Of a stretch of 64,000 bases of DNA, positions 18,003 through 24,861 are shown in pieces. Numbering within the stretch: position 1 is the first letter of the stretch; each line of letters starts with the position of its first letter. The position numbers and the translations under genes are program-made. This DNA is from Streptantibioticus ferralitis (GTDB lineage: Bacteria > Actinomycetota > Actinomycetes > Streptomycetales > Streptomycetaceae), in assembly GCF_029223525.1 (NCBI RefSeq), contig NZ_JARHTQ010000008.1, forward strand, positions 62,001 to 126,000, written 5' to 3'. The notes beneath the pieces are model-generated. The model saw only the letters and a list, made by a program, of their open reading frames with translations, did no database searches and was not told where the DNA came from.

Positions 18003-18018
18003 GTTCGGTATACTGAAC
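18003..18018. promoter_or_regulatory. Palindromic operator candidate between dehydrogenase and IclR genes
   Basis: GTTCGGTATACTGAAC is a 16-bp near-perfect palindrome (one mismatched pair). It sits in the middle of the 124-bp gap between the divergent starts at 17964 and 18089, where an IclR protein would control both directions. Assignment to this regulator is inference. Confidence 0.6.
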
Positions 18019-18088
18019 GCCGTCTTCGTTTGTGAATCCTGTGGGGAGCCTACTGGCGGCGCCCCACTCGGACAAGAGGGGTCGGATC

Positions 18089-18859
18089 ATGACTGTGGGC
18101 GAGGGCGGCGGGTCCCAGGTCAAGTCGGCGGTCCGCACCGTGGAGTTGCTGGAGTTCTTCGCGGGCCGCCCCGGCATGCACAGCCTCGCCGCCGTACAGG
18201 AAGCCGTCGGCTACCCCAAGTCCAGCCTCTACATGCTGCTGCGCACCCTGGTGGACCTCGGCTGGATCGAGACGGACGCGACCGGCACCCGCTACGGCAT
18301 CGGGGTCCGCGCCCTGCTGGTCGGCACCTCGTACATCGACGGCGACGAGGTGGTGGCGGCCGCCCGGCCGACCCTCGACCGGCTCTCCGACGACACCACC
18401 GAGACCATCCACCTCGCCCGCCTCGACGGCACCAATGTGGTGTACCTGGCAACCCGTCAGTCGCAGCACTATCTGCGGCCGTTCACCCGCGTCGGCCGCC
18501 GACTGCCCGCGCACAGCACCTCGTTGGGCAAGGCGCTGCTCGCCACGTACTTCGACGAGCAGGTGCGCAAGATGCTCCCGGAAACCCTCGATCCGCTGAC
18601 CGAGCACACCATCACCGACCGCGAGCAGCTGATCGAGGAACTGCACGTGATCCGTGAGCAGGGGTACGCGGTGGACCGCGAGGAGAACACCCTCGGGCTG
18701 CGCTGCTTCGGCGTCGCGATCCCCTACCGCACCCCGGCGCGCGACGCGATCAGCTGCTCGGTGCCGGTGGCCCGGTTGACCCCGGCCCATGAGCAGATGA
18801 TCAAGGACGCCCTGTTCGACGCCCGCGACCGGCTGACGCTGGCCACCCGGCGGCTGTGA
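18089..18859 (+). CDS. IclR family transcriptional regulator
   Basis: From ATG 18089, with AAGAGGGG seven bases upstream; 256 residues. The N-terminal winged helix (VKSAVRTVELLEFFAGRPGMHSLAAVQEAVGYPKSSLYMLLRTLVDLGWIE) is followed by the IclR ligand-binding domain with TRVGRRLPAHSTSLGKALLA and the C-terminal GLRCFGVAIPYRT and SCSVPVARLT. Being divergent from the ketoglutarate semialdehyde dehydrogenase, it probably senses a sugar-acid intermediate and controls that gene, perhaps also kdgD and udh. Confidence 0.9.
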   Translation: MTVGEGGGSQVKSAVRTVELLEFFAGRPGMHSLAAVQEAVGYPKSSLYMLLRTLVDLGWIETDATGTRYGIGVRALLVGTSYIDGDEVVAAARPTLDRLSDDTTETIHLARLDGTNVVYLATRQSQHYLRPFTRVGRRLPAHSTSLGKALLATYFDEQVRKMLPETLDPLTEHTITDREQLIEELHVIREQGYAVDREENTLGLRCFGVAIPYRTPARDAISCSVPVARLTPAHEQMIKDALFDARDRLTLATRRL

Positions 18860-19090
18860 GTCGCCGTCCGGTATTGCGGCGTGTTGGCGTCGGCCGGGTG
18901 GCTGTCAGTGACCCGGGCTACCGCGATGCTCAGGGAGTTGCCGCGACTCTCGGGCGTTGACGCCCTGTCAGGCAGCACCGAACCTGCCGATGCTGGTCGG
19001 GAACGCCCGTCGGGCACACTGCACTTGAGGGGCACAGCCCCGTGCGTGGTTCGGAATGCGACCTGATCTCCGAACGCTAGGCTCGTGCGC

Positions 19091-19423
19091 ATGACTGAGT
19101 TTGTCCAGGTAGCGACGGCGACCGAGAGTCGCGACGAAGCGGAGAAACTCGCCCGCTCGGTGGTCTCGGCCCGGCTGGCGGCGGGGGCTCAGATCATTGG
19201 GCCGGTGATCTCCGCGTTCTGGCATGAGGGCGAGTTCGGCACTGGTAGGGAGTGGCAACTACTCCTCAAGACCCGTGCTGATCGGTACGCCGATCTTGAG
19301 GCACATTTGTTGCAGCACCACCCATGGACAAACCCAGAGATCTCGGCTGTGCCGATCGTCGCGGGGTCGGACGCGTGCCTGCGGTGGGTCGAGCGGACTA
19401 CTGCGCCAGACGATAGGGGCTGA
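19091..19423 (+). CDS. cutA: Divalent-cation tolerance protein CutA
   Basis: A 110-residue CutA1 protein, a small trimer linked to copper and other metal tolerance. The family pattern is visible: VATATESRDEAEKLARSVVSARLAAGAQI, then FWHEGEFGTGREWQLLLKTRADRYADLEAHLLQHHPWTNPEISAVPI. A GTG six bases upstream is an alternative start; neither has a strong ribosome site. It lies between the IclR gene and the foreign-looking segment and ends 2 bp before a reversed gene relic. Confidence 0.88.
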   Translation: MTEFVQVATATESRDEAEKLARSVVSARLAAGAQIIGPVISAFWHEGEFGTGREWQLLLKTRADRYADLEAHLLQHHPWTNPEISAVPIVAGSDACLRWVERTTAPDDRG

Positions 19424-19425
19424 CC

Positions 19426-19632
19426 TCACATTGCGGCCTTCTCCAGGGTCTCGGCCACCAACGGCAGTTCCCGGTGGGCGCTGAGCTGCTGGAGGGCAGG
19501 CGCGATGCGCTGGCGCGGGCGGACTGACGCCACTGCTGCTGACAACTCCATTGCGCGGCCGGTGATGGCTGCGGCTTGCTCGACTTCTCCGGCTGCTAGG
19601 TACGAGTCGGCCGGCCACGACAGATACAGGGC
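19426..19632 (-). pseudogene. Relic: C-terminal end of an XRE/TPR regulator
   Basis: Read on the minus strand, 68 codons stay open and end in TGA. The product starts LYLSWPADSYLAAGEVEQAA, continues AAITGRAMELSAAVASVRPR, and ends LPLVAETLEKAAM. This is the usual TPR tail of Streptomyces XRE/TPR regulators. A TAA stop lies directly upstream in frame (19633-19635), and there is no start or HTH. It is therefore a leftover, distinct from the intact regulator 58 bp away. Confidence 0.7.
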
Positions 19633-19690
19633 TTAGTCGCGTGCGTTGCCGGTTGCGCGTGCCGGGGCTGTCTGTTGTTGCGCTGCGTGC

Positions 19691-20923
19691 CTACGCGATC
19701 AGTAGGTACCGGTAGTCGTTGAGTACCGTTCGAACCTCCGGCACGTCTTGGAAGTCCTGCAGACGGCGTAGCACGACGCGCGAGCGTTCGGCGGTGCGTG
19801 CGCTGGCAACCTCAACCGCCGTGGAGACGACGTGATGGGCTTCTGAGGCTGCTTGCTCTGGTTCGTTGGCGTCGACGAGAGCGACCGCGAGCCACGAGCG
19901 GTACAGGGTGATTTCGCGCGCGTGGGTGGAGTCATAGCGCATGAGTACGTCGGTGAGCAGCGGTACGGCACGCAGTGGTCGGCGCAACTCGGTGTAGACG
20001 CGGGCTTCCATCACTTGCAGCTCGATGCCGTCGACCCAGTAGAGGTAGGCAGGTTCTTCCTCTTGGGAGTGCTCGGCCAACGCCGCTTCTGCTTCGCCAA
20101 GGGCACGCATGGCGTCTTGGGCGTCTTGAGCTTTTGTGTATGCCCAAGCCAGTCGGTCGAGGTACAGCGCGCGTGCCCGAGGAGGCGCCTGTCCAATGGC
20201 TTCTTCAACGGCCGCTTGTGCCATCGTCACGGCCTGGCGTGCGTCACCGGTGTTCGCTACTTGGTACGAAAGGGAGCTGAGGAGGTTCGCGGCCAAGGTG
20301 GCGTCTCCGGCGCTGTGCGCGGCGGACAGACCCACACGGTAGATGCGCTCTGCCTGCCTGTGCTCGCCCGCGTCGGACGTGATCCATCCGGCGATCTGTG
20401 CCAGTTCGCCAATGGCGCGCAATAGCGCTTGGCCGGTGTCCTCGGGAAAGGTGCTCTCGCGGTAGAGACGGATGGCCGACTTCAGTTCTCGCACAGCGGG
20501 GGGCAGCAGGTCACGCCCCGCCAGCACGTCGTCGGCCAGTCGCAATCCATGAACGCGAGCAACGAGATCTTGCACAGTGCCCGCGCCGATGCGCTGGCCC
20601 GTCTGGGCAACCAGCGGCGCCAGGAGGTCACCTTCGGGGAGGAAGTCCGCCACGGTCGGTGTTACGGGCCGGACGTTGTCGGGCCACCGTGCGGGAGCTG
20701 CCGCGCGTTCAAGGTCGGCCAGTGGCATCCCGGCAACCTGGGCGATGAAGGGTAACCACGTCTCCGGTAGTCGTTCACCGCGCTCCCAGCGGCTCACTTC
20801 GTTACGTGTCAGCGTCTGCACGCCGGACAGGGCACACAGCAGCTCTGCGAACTCCCGCTGACTCTTGCCCGTCGAACGGCGCAGCCGGGCAAGGTGCTGC
20901 CCGAACCGCTGTCTCTCCCTCAC
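19691..20923 (-). CDS. XRE-family regulator with TPR-like C-terminal region
   Basis: The start taken is GTG at 20923, with AAAGGGGG eight bases upstream (410 residues); an ATG at 20959 is the alternative. The HTH is RLRRSTGKSQREFAELLCALSG followed by LTRNEVSRWERGERLP. After it come helical TPR-like repeats, e.g. QAERIYRVGLSAAHSAGDATLAANLLSSLSY and ALYLDRLAWAYTKAQDAQDAMRALGEAEA. Such proteins control neighbouring small genes or morphological development in Streptomyces. Codons look less GC-biased than in flanking genes. Divergent from a cassette of tiny genes. Confidence 0.85.
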   Translation of the reverse strand: MRERQRFGQHLARLRRSTGKSQREFAELLCALSGVQTLTRNEVSRWERGERLPETWLPFIAQVAGMPLADLERAAAPARWPDNVRPVTPTVADFLPEGDLLAPLVAQTGQRIGAGTVQDLVARVHGLRLADDVLAGRDLLPPAVRELKSAIRLYRESTFPEDTGQALLRAIGELAQIAGWITSDAGEHRQAERIYRVGLSAAHSAGDATLAANLLSSLSYQVANTGDARQAVTMAQAAVEEAIGQAPPRARALYLDRLAWAYTKAQDAQDAMRALGEAEAALAEHSQEEEPAYLYWVDGIELQVMEARVYTELRRPLRAVPLLTDVLMRYDSTHAREITLYRSWLAVALVDANEPEQAASEAHHVVSTAVEVASARTAERSRVVLRRLQDFQDVPEVRTVLNDYRYLLIA

Positions 20924-21113
20924 CGCTGGCCCCCTTTCTGGCCCCCCCGCTGCGCCCATTGTGGCCCCCGGCGCGGCCTCCTGTCTGGCTCCTCTGCGAC
21001 TCAACGGTGAGCGTTTCGATGGGGTCACGTGGCCGCAGCTCTGAAAGAGCACAGACCCCGGCGACCGCTGACACGGCCCCGGGGCATGGCCAACCTGACG
21101 GAAGCAGGCTGAC

Positions 21114-21410
21114 ATGACAGACCTTATCGGCCGATGGTTTGGAAGGGGCAGGGCGTGGTTGACGCCTCGATCCCCCGGTCGTCACTCGCGCGTCTACCAG
21201 CCTCCGGCTGATCCCGCGCGGGCCGAGGTGCGGCGGGTACCGTACCGGTCGGCGATGTTGCTGGATGGGGAAGCGCTGGCCATCGTGCGCCCGTATGTGC
21301 TCGCTCACGGGCGGCGGCAGCAACGGCCACGGCGGTGCGCCCTGGTGCTGGCCACGATGGGCATTGATCTCGGCCCCCGCATCATCCACGGTGCGGAGGT
21401 GGCCAGGTGA
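21114..21410 (+). CDS. Small protein of unknown function, first gene of micro-cassette
   Basis: A 98-residue basic protein without membrane segment or recognised domain. Its centre, SAMLLDGEALAIVRPYVLAHGRR, followed by ALVLATMGIDLGPRII, resembles small proteins that accompany XRE/TPR regulators in Streptomyces. Start ATG 21114, divergent from the regulator with 190 bp between starts. Its stop overlaps the next start as GTGA, so translation is coupled. Confidence 0.65.
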   Translation: MTDLIGRWFGRGRAWLTPRSPGRHSRVYQPPADPARAEVRRVPYRSAMLLDGEALAIVRPYVLAHGRRQQRPRRCALVLATMGIDLGPRIIHGAEVAR

Positions 21411-21580
21411 TCACTCCACCCCTGCCGTACCAGGATGGGTGCGCAGAGTGCGGGCGGCTGAAGTCCGCTGAGGCAACGGCGCGGCTGAGGCGGAACCCGA
21501 GCAAGGAAGTGGACTACCGGGTGCTGGCGCGGCGTCACCTACGGACGGTTCACGGCGTGGTGTCGGTGGTCCGTCCATGA
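21407..21580 (+). CDS. Micro-protein with CxxC pair (57 aa)
   Basis: GTG start with GGAGG at 21395-21399; it overlaps the preceding stop (GTGA) and the following start (ATGA). The product has DGCAECGRL near the N-terminus, a possible half zinc site, and a basic C-terminal half (ARRHLRTVHG). No known domain. The double overlap and good ribosome site support it as a real gene. Confidence 0.6.
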   Translation: MITPPLPYQDGCAECGRLKSAEATARLRRNPSKEVDYRVLARRHLRTVHGVVSVVRP

Positions 21581-21726
21581 CCGACGAGATCGAAGTGCAG
21601 GAGAGCGATGAGATTCCTCGGTCGGCGGTCGTTGACCGGTCGCTGATCGAGTACATCCCTCCTGGTGGAGAGGTTCCGCCGTGCCCCTTCCCGTGTTCGA
21701 TCTGCGTGGAGAAGGGGCGGCAATGA
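21577..21726 (+). CDS. Acidic Cys-containing micro-protein (49 aa)
   Basis: The ATG overlaps the previous stop by four bases and the TGA overlaps the next ATG. The N-terminal half is acidic (TDEIEVQESDEIP). The C-terminal half holds three cysteines, PPCPFPCSIC, spaced C-x3-C-x2-C, suggesting metal binding. No known homologue is recognised. Confidence 0.55.
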   Translation: MTDEIEVQESDEIPRSAVVDRSLIEYIPPGGEVPPCPFPCSICVEKGRQ

Positions 21727-21845
21727 GGCGCACGGCGGCCCGTCTGGGCCGGTTCTCCGATGCGGCGTTCATCTTCGTGATCGCGTTCACCATGGGGTTG
21801 ACCACCGGCCTGTCGATCATCAGTACCCCCTACCACTTCCCGTGA
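21723..21845 (+). CDS. Single-pass membrane micro-protein (40 aa)
   Basis: The ATG overlaps the preceding stop (ATGA). The product has a basic start (MRRTAARLGRF), one hydrophobic helix (AAFIFVIAFTMGLTTGLSII) and a short tail STPYHFP. Last of four overlapping genes that would be translated from one message. Function unknown. Confidence 0.55.
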   Translation: MRRTAARLGRFSDAAFIFVIAFTMGLTTGLSIISTPYHFP

Positions 21846-21922
21846 ACGCCTGCTCCGGTCGCCGTGAAGCTGCCGGTGATCGGGGCGGGATAGAAGTCCC
21901 CCGGTGGGGTCTTGCCGGAGCA

Positions 21923-21939
21923 GGGGAAGGCCGTTCCCC
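21923..21939. terminator. Small hairpin after the micro-cassette
   Basis: GGGGAA and TTCCCC form a 6-bp stem around GGCCG, 78 bp after the last overlapping micro-gene. There is no T run; weak candidate. The rest of 21846-22098 shows no gene I can support. Confidence 0.3.
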
Positions 21940-22107
21940 GCACTGAGCTGTCCTCCCGGTGCCCCCGATACCGCCTCGGCGGGTTGGGCGGTATGAACAC
22001 CCGTCCGGTTACCGACCGGCAGGGGTCAGCAAGTGCACCAACGGTCACACAACAACCGCGCAGCGTGGGACGCTGGCCTCACGCCGGAGCCGACAGGAGT
22101 GATCGCA

Positions 22108-22200
22108 TTGCGCCCACAGCCAGGATGCGGCGGCACCATGCAGGACACCGGCCAGGGCAACGAGATGTGCTCAAAGTGCGGGTATATCGAGCTTAGTTGA
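22108..22200 (+). CDS. Zinc-ribbon-like micro-protein (30 aa)
   Basis: From TTG 22108 with ACAGGAG eight bases upstream; a GTG at 22099 is also in frame but sits on the ribosome site. The product has PGCGG in its first third and MCSKCGYIELS at the end. That gives a CxG and CxxCG pattern like half of a zinc ribbon. It is followed after 10 bp by another Cys-rich small gene. Short, so support rests on the ribosome site and the cysteine pattern. Confidence 0.45.
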   Translation: MRPQPGCGGTMQDTGQGNEMCSKCGYIELS

Positions 22201-22210
22201 TTGGAGTCCG

Positions 22211-22399
22211 ATGAACGCCTCTGAGGTCGAGGAACTGTACCGGTCCATCCAACGGTTCCGGGGCACACCATGCGTCAAGTGTCGCAGCCATGACACGTGG
22301 CCCCTGTCTACGACTGGTCAGGATATCCAGCCTCTGCTGAACCTCCTGTGTGACGGTTGCGGACATGTGGAGACGCGACGACTGGCTACCGCCCGCTGA
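22211..22399 (+). CDS. Small Cys-pair (zinc-ribbon-like) protein (62 aa)
   Basis: The ATG is preceded by TTGGAG at four-base spacing. Two Cys pairs, TPCVKCRSHDTW and LLCDGCGHVETRR, about 27 residues apart, form a classic four-Cys zinc-ribbon layout. No enzymatic motif. It ends the run of tiny genes and overlaps, tail to tail, the relic of an alcohol dehydrogenase gene on the other strand. Confidence 0.65.
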   Translation: MNASEVEELYRSIQRFRGTPCVKCRSHDTWPLSTTGQDIQPLLNLLCDGCGHVETRRLATAR

Positions 22400-22466
22400 C
22401 TATCTGGTCGGCGTTGATGACCTCGATCTCGGAGCCGAAGCCGTGCTCGGCGCAGAAGTCCACGGA
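22386..22466 (-). pseudogene. Relic: C-terminal piece of a zinc alcohol dehydrogenase
   Basis: The minus strand reads SVDFCAEHGFGSEIEVINAD, then QIVSGR and a stop. It resembles the conserved stretch near the end of NAD(P)-dependent zinc alcohol dehydrogenases (DFCAEHGIG-E-E-I---QIN). No start, cofactor or catalytic region remains; upstream sequence belongs to the next gene. It marks the right edge of the foreign-looking segment. Confidence 0.55.
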
Positions 22467-22471
22467 CCGGA

Positions 22472-23695
22472 TCAGAGAGCGGTGAGCGCCTCCCGTACGG
22501 CGGCGAGATCGGTGTCGGAGGCCAACCCGGCGTGGTAGAGCCGGAGTTGGTTGGCGCCCAGCTGAGCCGCGTGCGCCGCGTCGGCGGCCAGTGTCCGGGG
22601 ACTGCCGCCCATTCCGGAGACGACGGTGAAGTTCGCGGCGATCACCTGGCGCCGCGCGCCGAACGGCGCCAGCACCGCCGCACGCTCCGCCGCTCCTCCC
22701 GTACAGGGCAGCACCACACCGTCCGCATGATCCAGTACGTCCGCCGGATCGACCCCGACGTTCGCACCGCAGCGGTGCGCGGCCGGATCGGCGTGCAGCA
22801 GCACCTGGAAGCGGGCGGCGCTCGAAGCCGCCCGCACCGCGGCGACCGCCGCCCGCTGGAACCGGCTGGCCACCTGGTGGCGCCAGGCCAGGGTCAGCGC
22901 GGCGGCATCCGTCCCCAGCAGTTGCTCGACCTCGCTCCACTCCCCCGCGCGGTCAGCGGGCCCCGGACCGCGCTCCCCCGCCCAGACCGGGGCAAGCGCC
23001 GCCCGCACCGCCAGGCGCAGTTCGGCGGGGTTCGCGCCCAGCGCCGTGTACCCCGCGCAGCACACCTCGCAGAAGCACAGCGACATCAGATAGCCCGCGC
23101 CGCCGCCGAGCGGCACTCCAGCGGTCTTGTCGTGGGCGTGCAGATGCGCGAGGCCGTACCAGCCGCAGGACTCCAGCTCGACTCCGGCGGCGCCGGGGCG
23201 CGCGCCCGCCTCCGCCGCCAGGTCGACCGCGTAGCGCTGCACTTCCGGCCGGGCTATGCACAGCGCCCAGGGGTAGGTGTCGCCGTACGCGTTGCGCACC
23301 CGGACGTCCGGAAACTGCTCCCCCAGACGGGAGTTGTGGGCCAGTACAACCCAGCTGTGCACGTCGATACCGGCGGCGGCCAACGCCTCGGCCGCCTCGT
23401 TCCATGGATCGGCCGCCGGTAACCACGCCTGCGGATGCGGACGCAGCCGCCGGCCTCGCCAGCGCTCGGCGGACGGCGGATAGAGCACCGCCGAGTGGCC
23501 AGCGGTGATGACACGATGCCGGGGATGGCGCGGGGTCAGCGCACGGGTGGAGTGGTAGGCGGCGGCCAACGTGACCTGGCTGACGCCGAGTTCCGCGATC
23601 CGCCGCGGTCCGTCCGGGTCCCCCACCACATCCCATGGATACAGGAAGACCGAAACCTTGGAGGCTCGGGCAGCGCTCCCCGGGGTGAAACCCAT
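22472..23695 (-). CDS. TIM-barrel-like conserved protein linked to uronate catabolism
   Basis: A 407-residue protein with features of a glycoside-hydrolase-like barrel: VSVFLYPWDVVGDPDG near the start, IDVHSWVVLAHNSRLGEQFPD, the acidic GVELESCGWYGLAHLHAHDK, and a Cys-rich CFCEVCCAGY. Acidic residues at strand ends could be catalytic, but the fold call is mine and unproven. The ATG shares its A with the stop of the kdgD-like gene (TGATG), so the two are coupled, tying this protein to sugar-acid breakdown. Confidence 0.65.
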   Translation of the reverse strand: MGFTPGSAARASKVSVFLYPWDVVGDPDGPRRIAELGVSQVTLAAAYHSTRALTPRHPRHRVITAGHSAVLYPPSAERWRGRRLRPHPQAWLPAADPWNEAAEALAAAGIDVHSWVVLAHNSRLGEQFPDVRVRNAYGDTYPWALCIARPEVQRYAVDLAAEAGARPGAAGVELESCGWYGLAHLHAHDKTAGVPLGGGAGYLMSLCFCEVCCAGYTALGANPAELRLAVRAALAPVWAGERGPGPADRAGEWSEVEQLLGTDAAALTLAWRHQVASRFQRAAVAAVRAASSAARFQVLLHADPAAHRCGANVGVDPADVLDHADGVVLPCTGGAAERAAVLAPFGARRQVIAANFTVVSGMGGSPRTLAADAAHAAQLGANQLRLYHAGLASDTDLAAVREALTAL

Positions 23696-24627
23696 CAGCT
23701 CTCACCCAGCAACGCCAGCCCGCGTTCGATGAGTTGCCCCAGCTCCTTGATGTGCGCGGCCGACGGCTCGGTGAGCGGTGGCCGAACCTCGCCGACCTCC
23801 CCACCGCGCAGCCGTACCCCCGCCTTGACCAACGAGACCGCGTATCCCCTGCCCTGGCCGCGCAGTTCCACCAGCGGCCGGTAGAAAACGTCCAGCAGCC
23901 GGTTCACCGTGGCGTCGTCGCCGGTGGTGAGGGCGCGGTGGAAGGCGAGGGCGATCTCGGGGGCGAAGCAGAACACGGCGGAGGAGTACAGGGTGATGCC
24001 GATGCCGCGGTAGGCGAGGCCGGTGAGTTCGGCGGTGGGCAGTCCGTTGAAGTACTGGAAGTCCCGCCCGGGCAGCGCGGTGCGGACCGCGGAGACGATG
24101 CGCTGCATGAGGTCGAGATCGCCGAGGCCGTCCTTGAGACCGATGATGTTCGGCACATCGGCCAGTCGGATGACGGTTTCCGGGGTGAAGACCGCGTTGT
24201 CGCGCTGGTAGACGATGAGGTCGAGCCCGGTGCCGGCGGCCAGTGCCGTGTAGTGCCGCAGCAGCCCTTCCTGGTCGGGGGCGACGAGGTACGGGGGCAT
24301 GGCGAGCAGTCCGTCGGCGCCCGCCCGCTCGGCGAGCGCCGCGTACCGCAGGGCGAGCGCGGTCCCGTATCCCGTGCCCGCGACCACCGGCACCCGGCCC
24401 GCGGCCTCCTCGACGGCGGCGGCCACGCAGTCGTGGAACTCCTCCGGGGTCAGCGCGTGGAACTCACCGGTGCCGCAGCACGCGAAGACCGCGCCCGCAC
24501 CCGCCTCGACACCGCCGCGCACATGGGCACGGTAGGCGTCGAGATCCAGCTCACCGTCGGGGCCGTACGCGGTCACGGGGAAGAACAGCAGTCCGTCAAG
24601 ACGCTCGGCCAGCGGCGCTGCGGTCAT
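23695..24627 (-). CDS. kdgD: 5-dehydro-4-deoxyglucarate dehydratase (KdgD-like)
   Basis: DHDPS/NAL-family aldolase-fold enzyme that dehydrates and decarboxylates 5-keto-4-deoxyglucarate to 2-ketoglutarate semialdehyde. From ATG 24627, with AGGGGTG upstream; 310 residues. It shows FACCGTGEFHALTPEEF, Tyr140 in LIVYQRDN and the Schiff-base Lys165 in IIGLKDGLGDLDLM, all KdgD-like. Its product is the substrate of the dehydrogenase at 16.4 kb. Divergent from the uronate dehydrogenase gene. A plain dihydrodipicolinate synthase is less likely given the motif and neighbours. Confidence 0.9.
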   Translation of the reverse strand: MTAAPLAERLDGLLFFPVTAYGPDGELDLDAYRAHVRGGVEAGAGAVFACCGTGEFHALTPEEFHDCVAAAVEEAAGRVPVVAGTGYGTALALRYAALAERAGADGLLAMPPYLVAPDQEGLLRHYTALAAGTGLDLIVYQRDNAVFTPETVIRLADVPNIIGLKDGLGDLDLMQRIVSAVRTALPGRDFQYFNGLPTAELTGLAYRGIGITLYSSAVFCFAPEIALAFHRALTTGDDATVNRLLDVFYRPLVELRGQGRGYAVSLVKAGVRLRGGEVGEVRPPLTEPSAAHIKELGQLIERGLALLGES

Positions 24628-24652
24628 CGAGACACCCCTATCGTTCTGCATT

Positions 24653-24677
24653 GTGATTCACGTACATATGCGTGAAC
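24653..24677. promoter_or_regulatory. Operator candidate upstream of kdgD
   Basis: TTCACG (24657-24662) and CGTGAA (24671-24676) form an inverted repeat; GTGATTCAC (24653-24661) is a second, overlapping palindrome. They lie 30-50 bp before the kdgD start, in its promoter zone. A related site stands before the divergent gene. Confidence 0.5.
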
Positions 24678-24774
24678 GAGGCCAAGCTAGGGCAGCCCCC
24701 TGCGGCCGGTCAAGCACTCAACCCGCTGCCGAGGGCGGCAATATCCCCATGCATGCACACACAGGCAAGCATCC

Positions 24775-24818
24775 TTGACGGCAGCGGCTACGGCTCTCTA
24801 GTGTCCACGAATGTGAAC
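24775..24818 (+). promoter_or_regulatory. Promoter and operator candidate of the uronate dehydrogenase gene
   Basis: TTGACG (24775-24780), an 18-base spacer, then TAGTGT (24799-24804) make a good sigma-70-type promoter. GTCCACGAATGTGAAC (24803-24818) is an inverted repeat with five of six pairs matching. It overlaps the -10 and the start point and shares the GTTCAC half-site with the site before kdgD. A common regulator is inferred. Confidence 0.55.
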
Positions 24819-24861
24819 GCTGTCCATGGATGAGACTGAGATCGAACCGAGGAGACCGCCG

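Noticed and set aside
19853-20425. Plus-strand reading opposite the XRE/TPR gene
   Set aside because: No start signal or domain; the minus frame carries HTH and TPR features.
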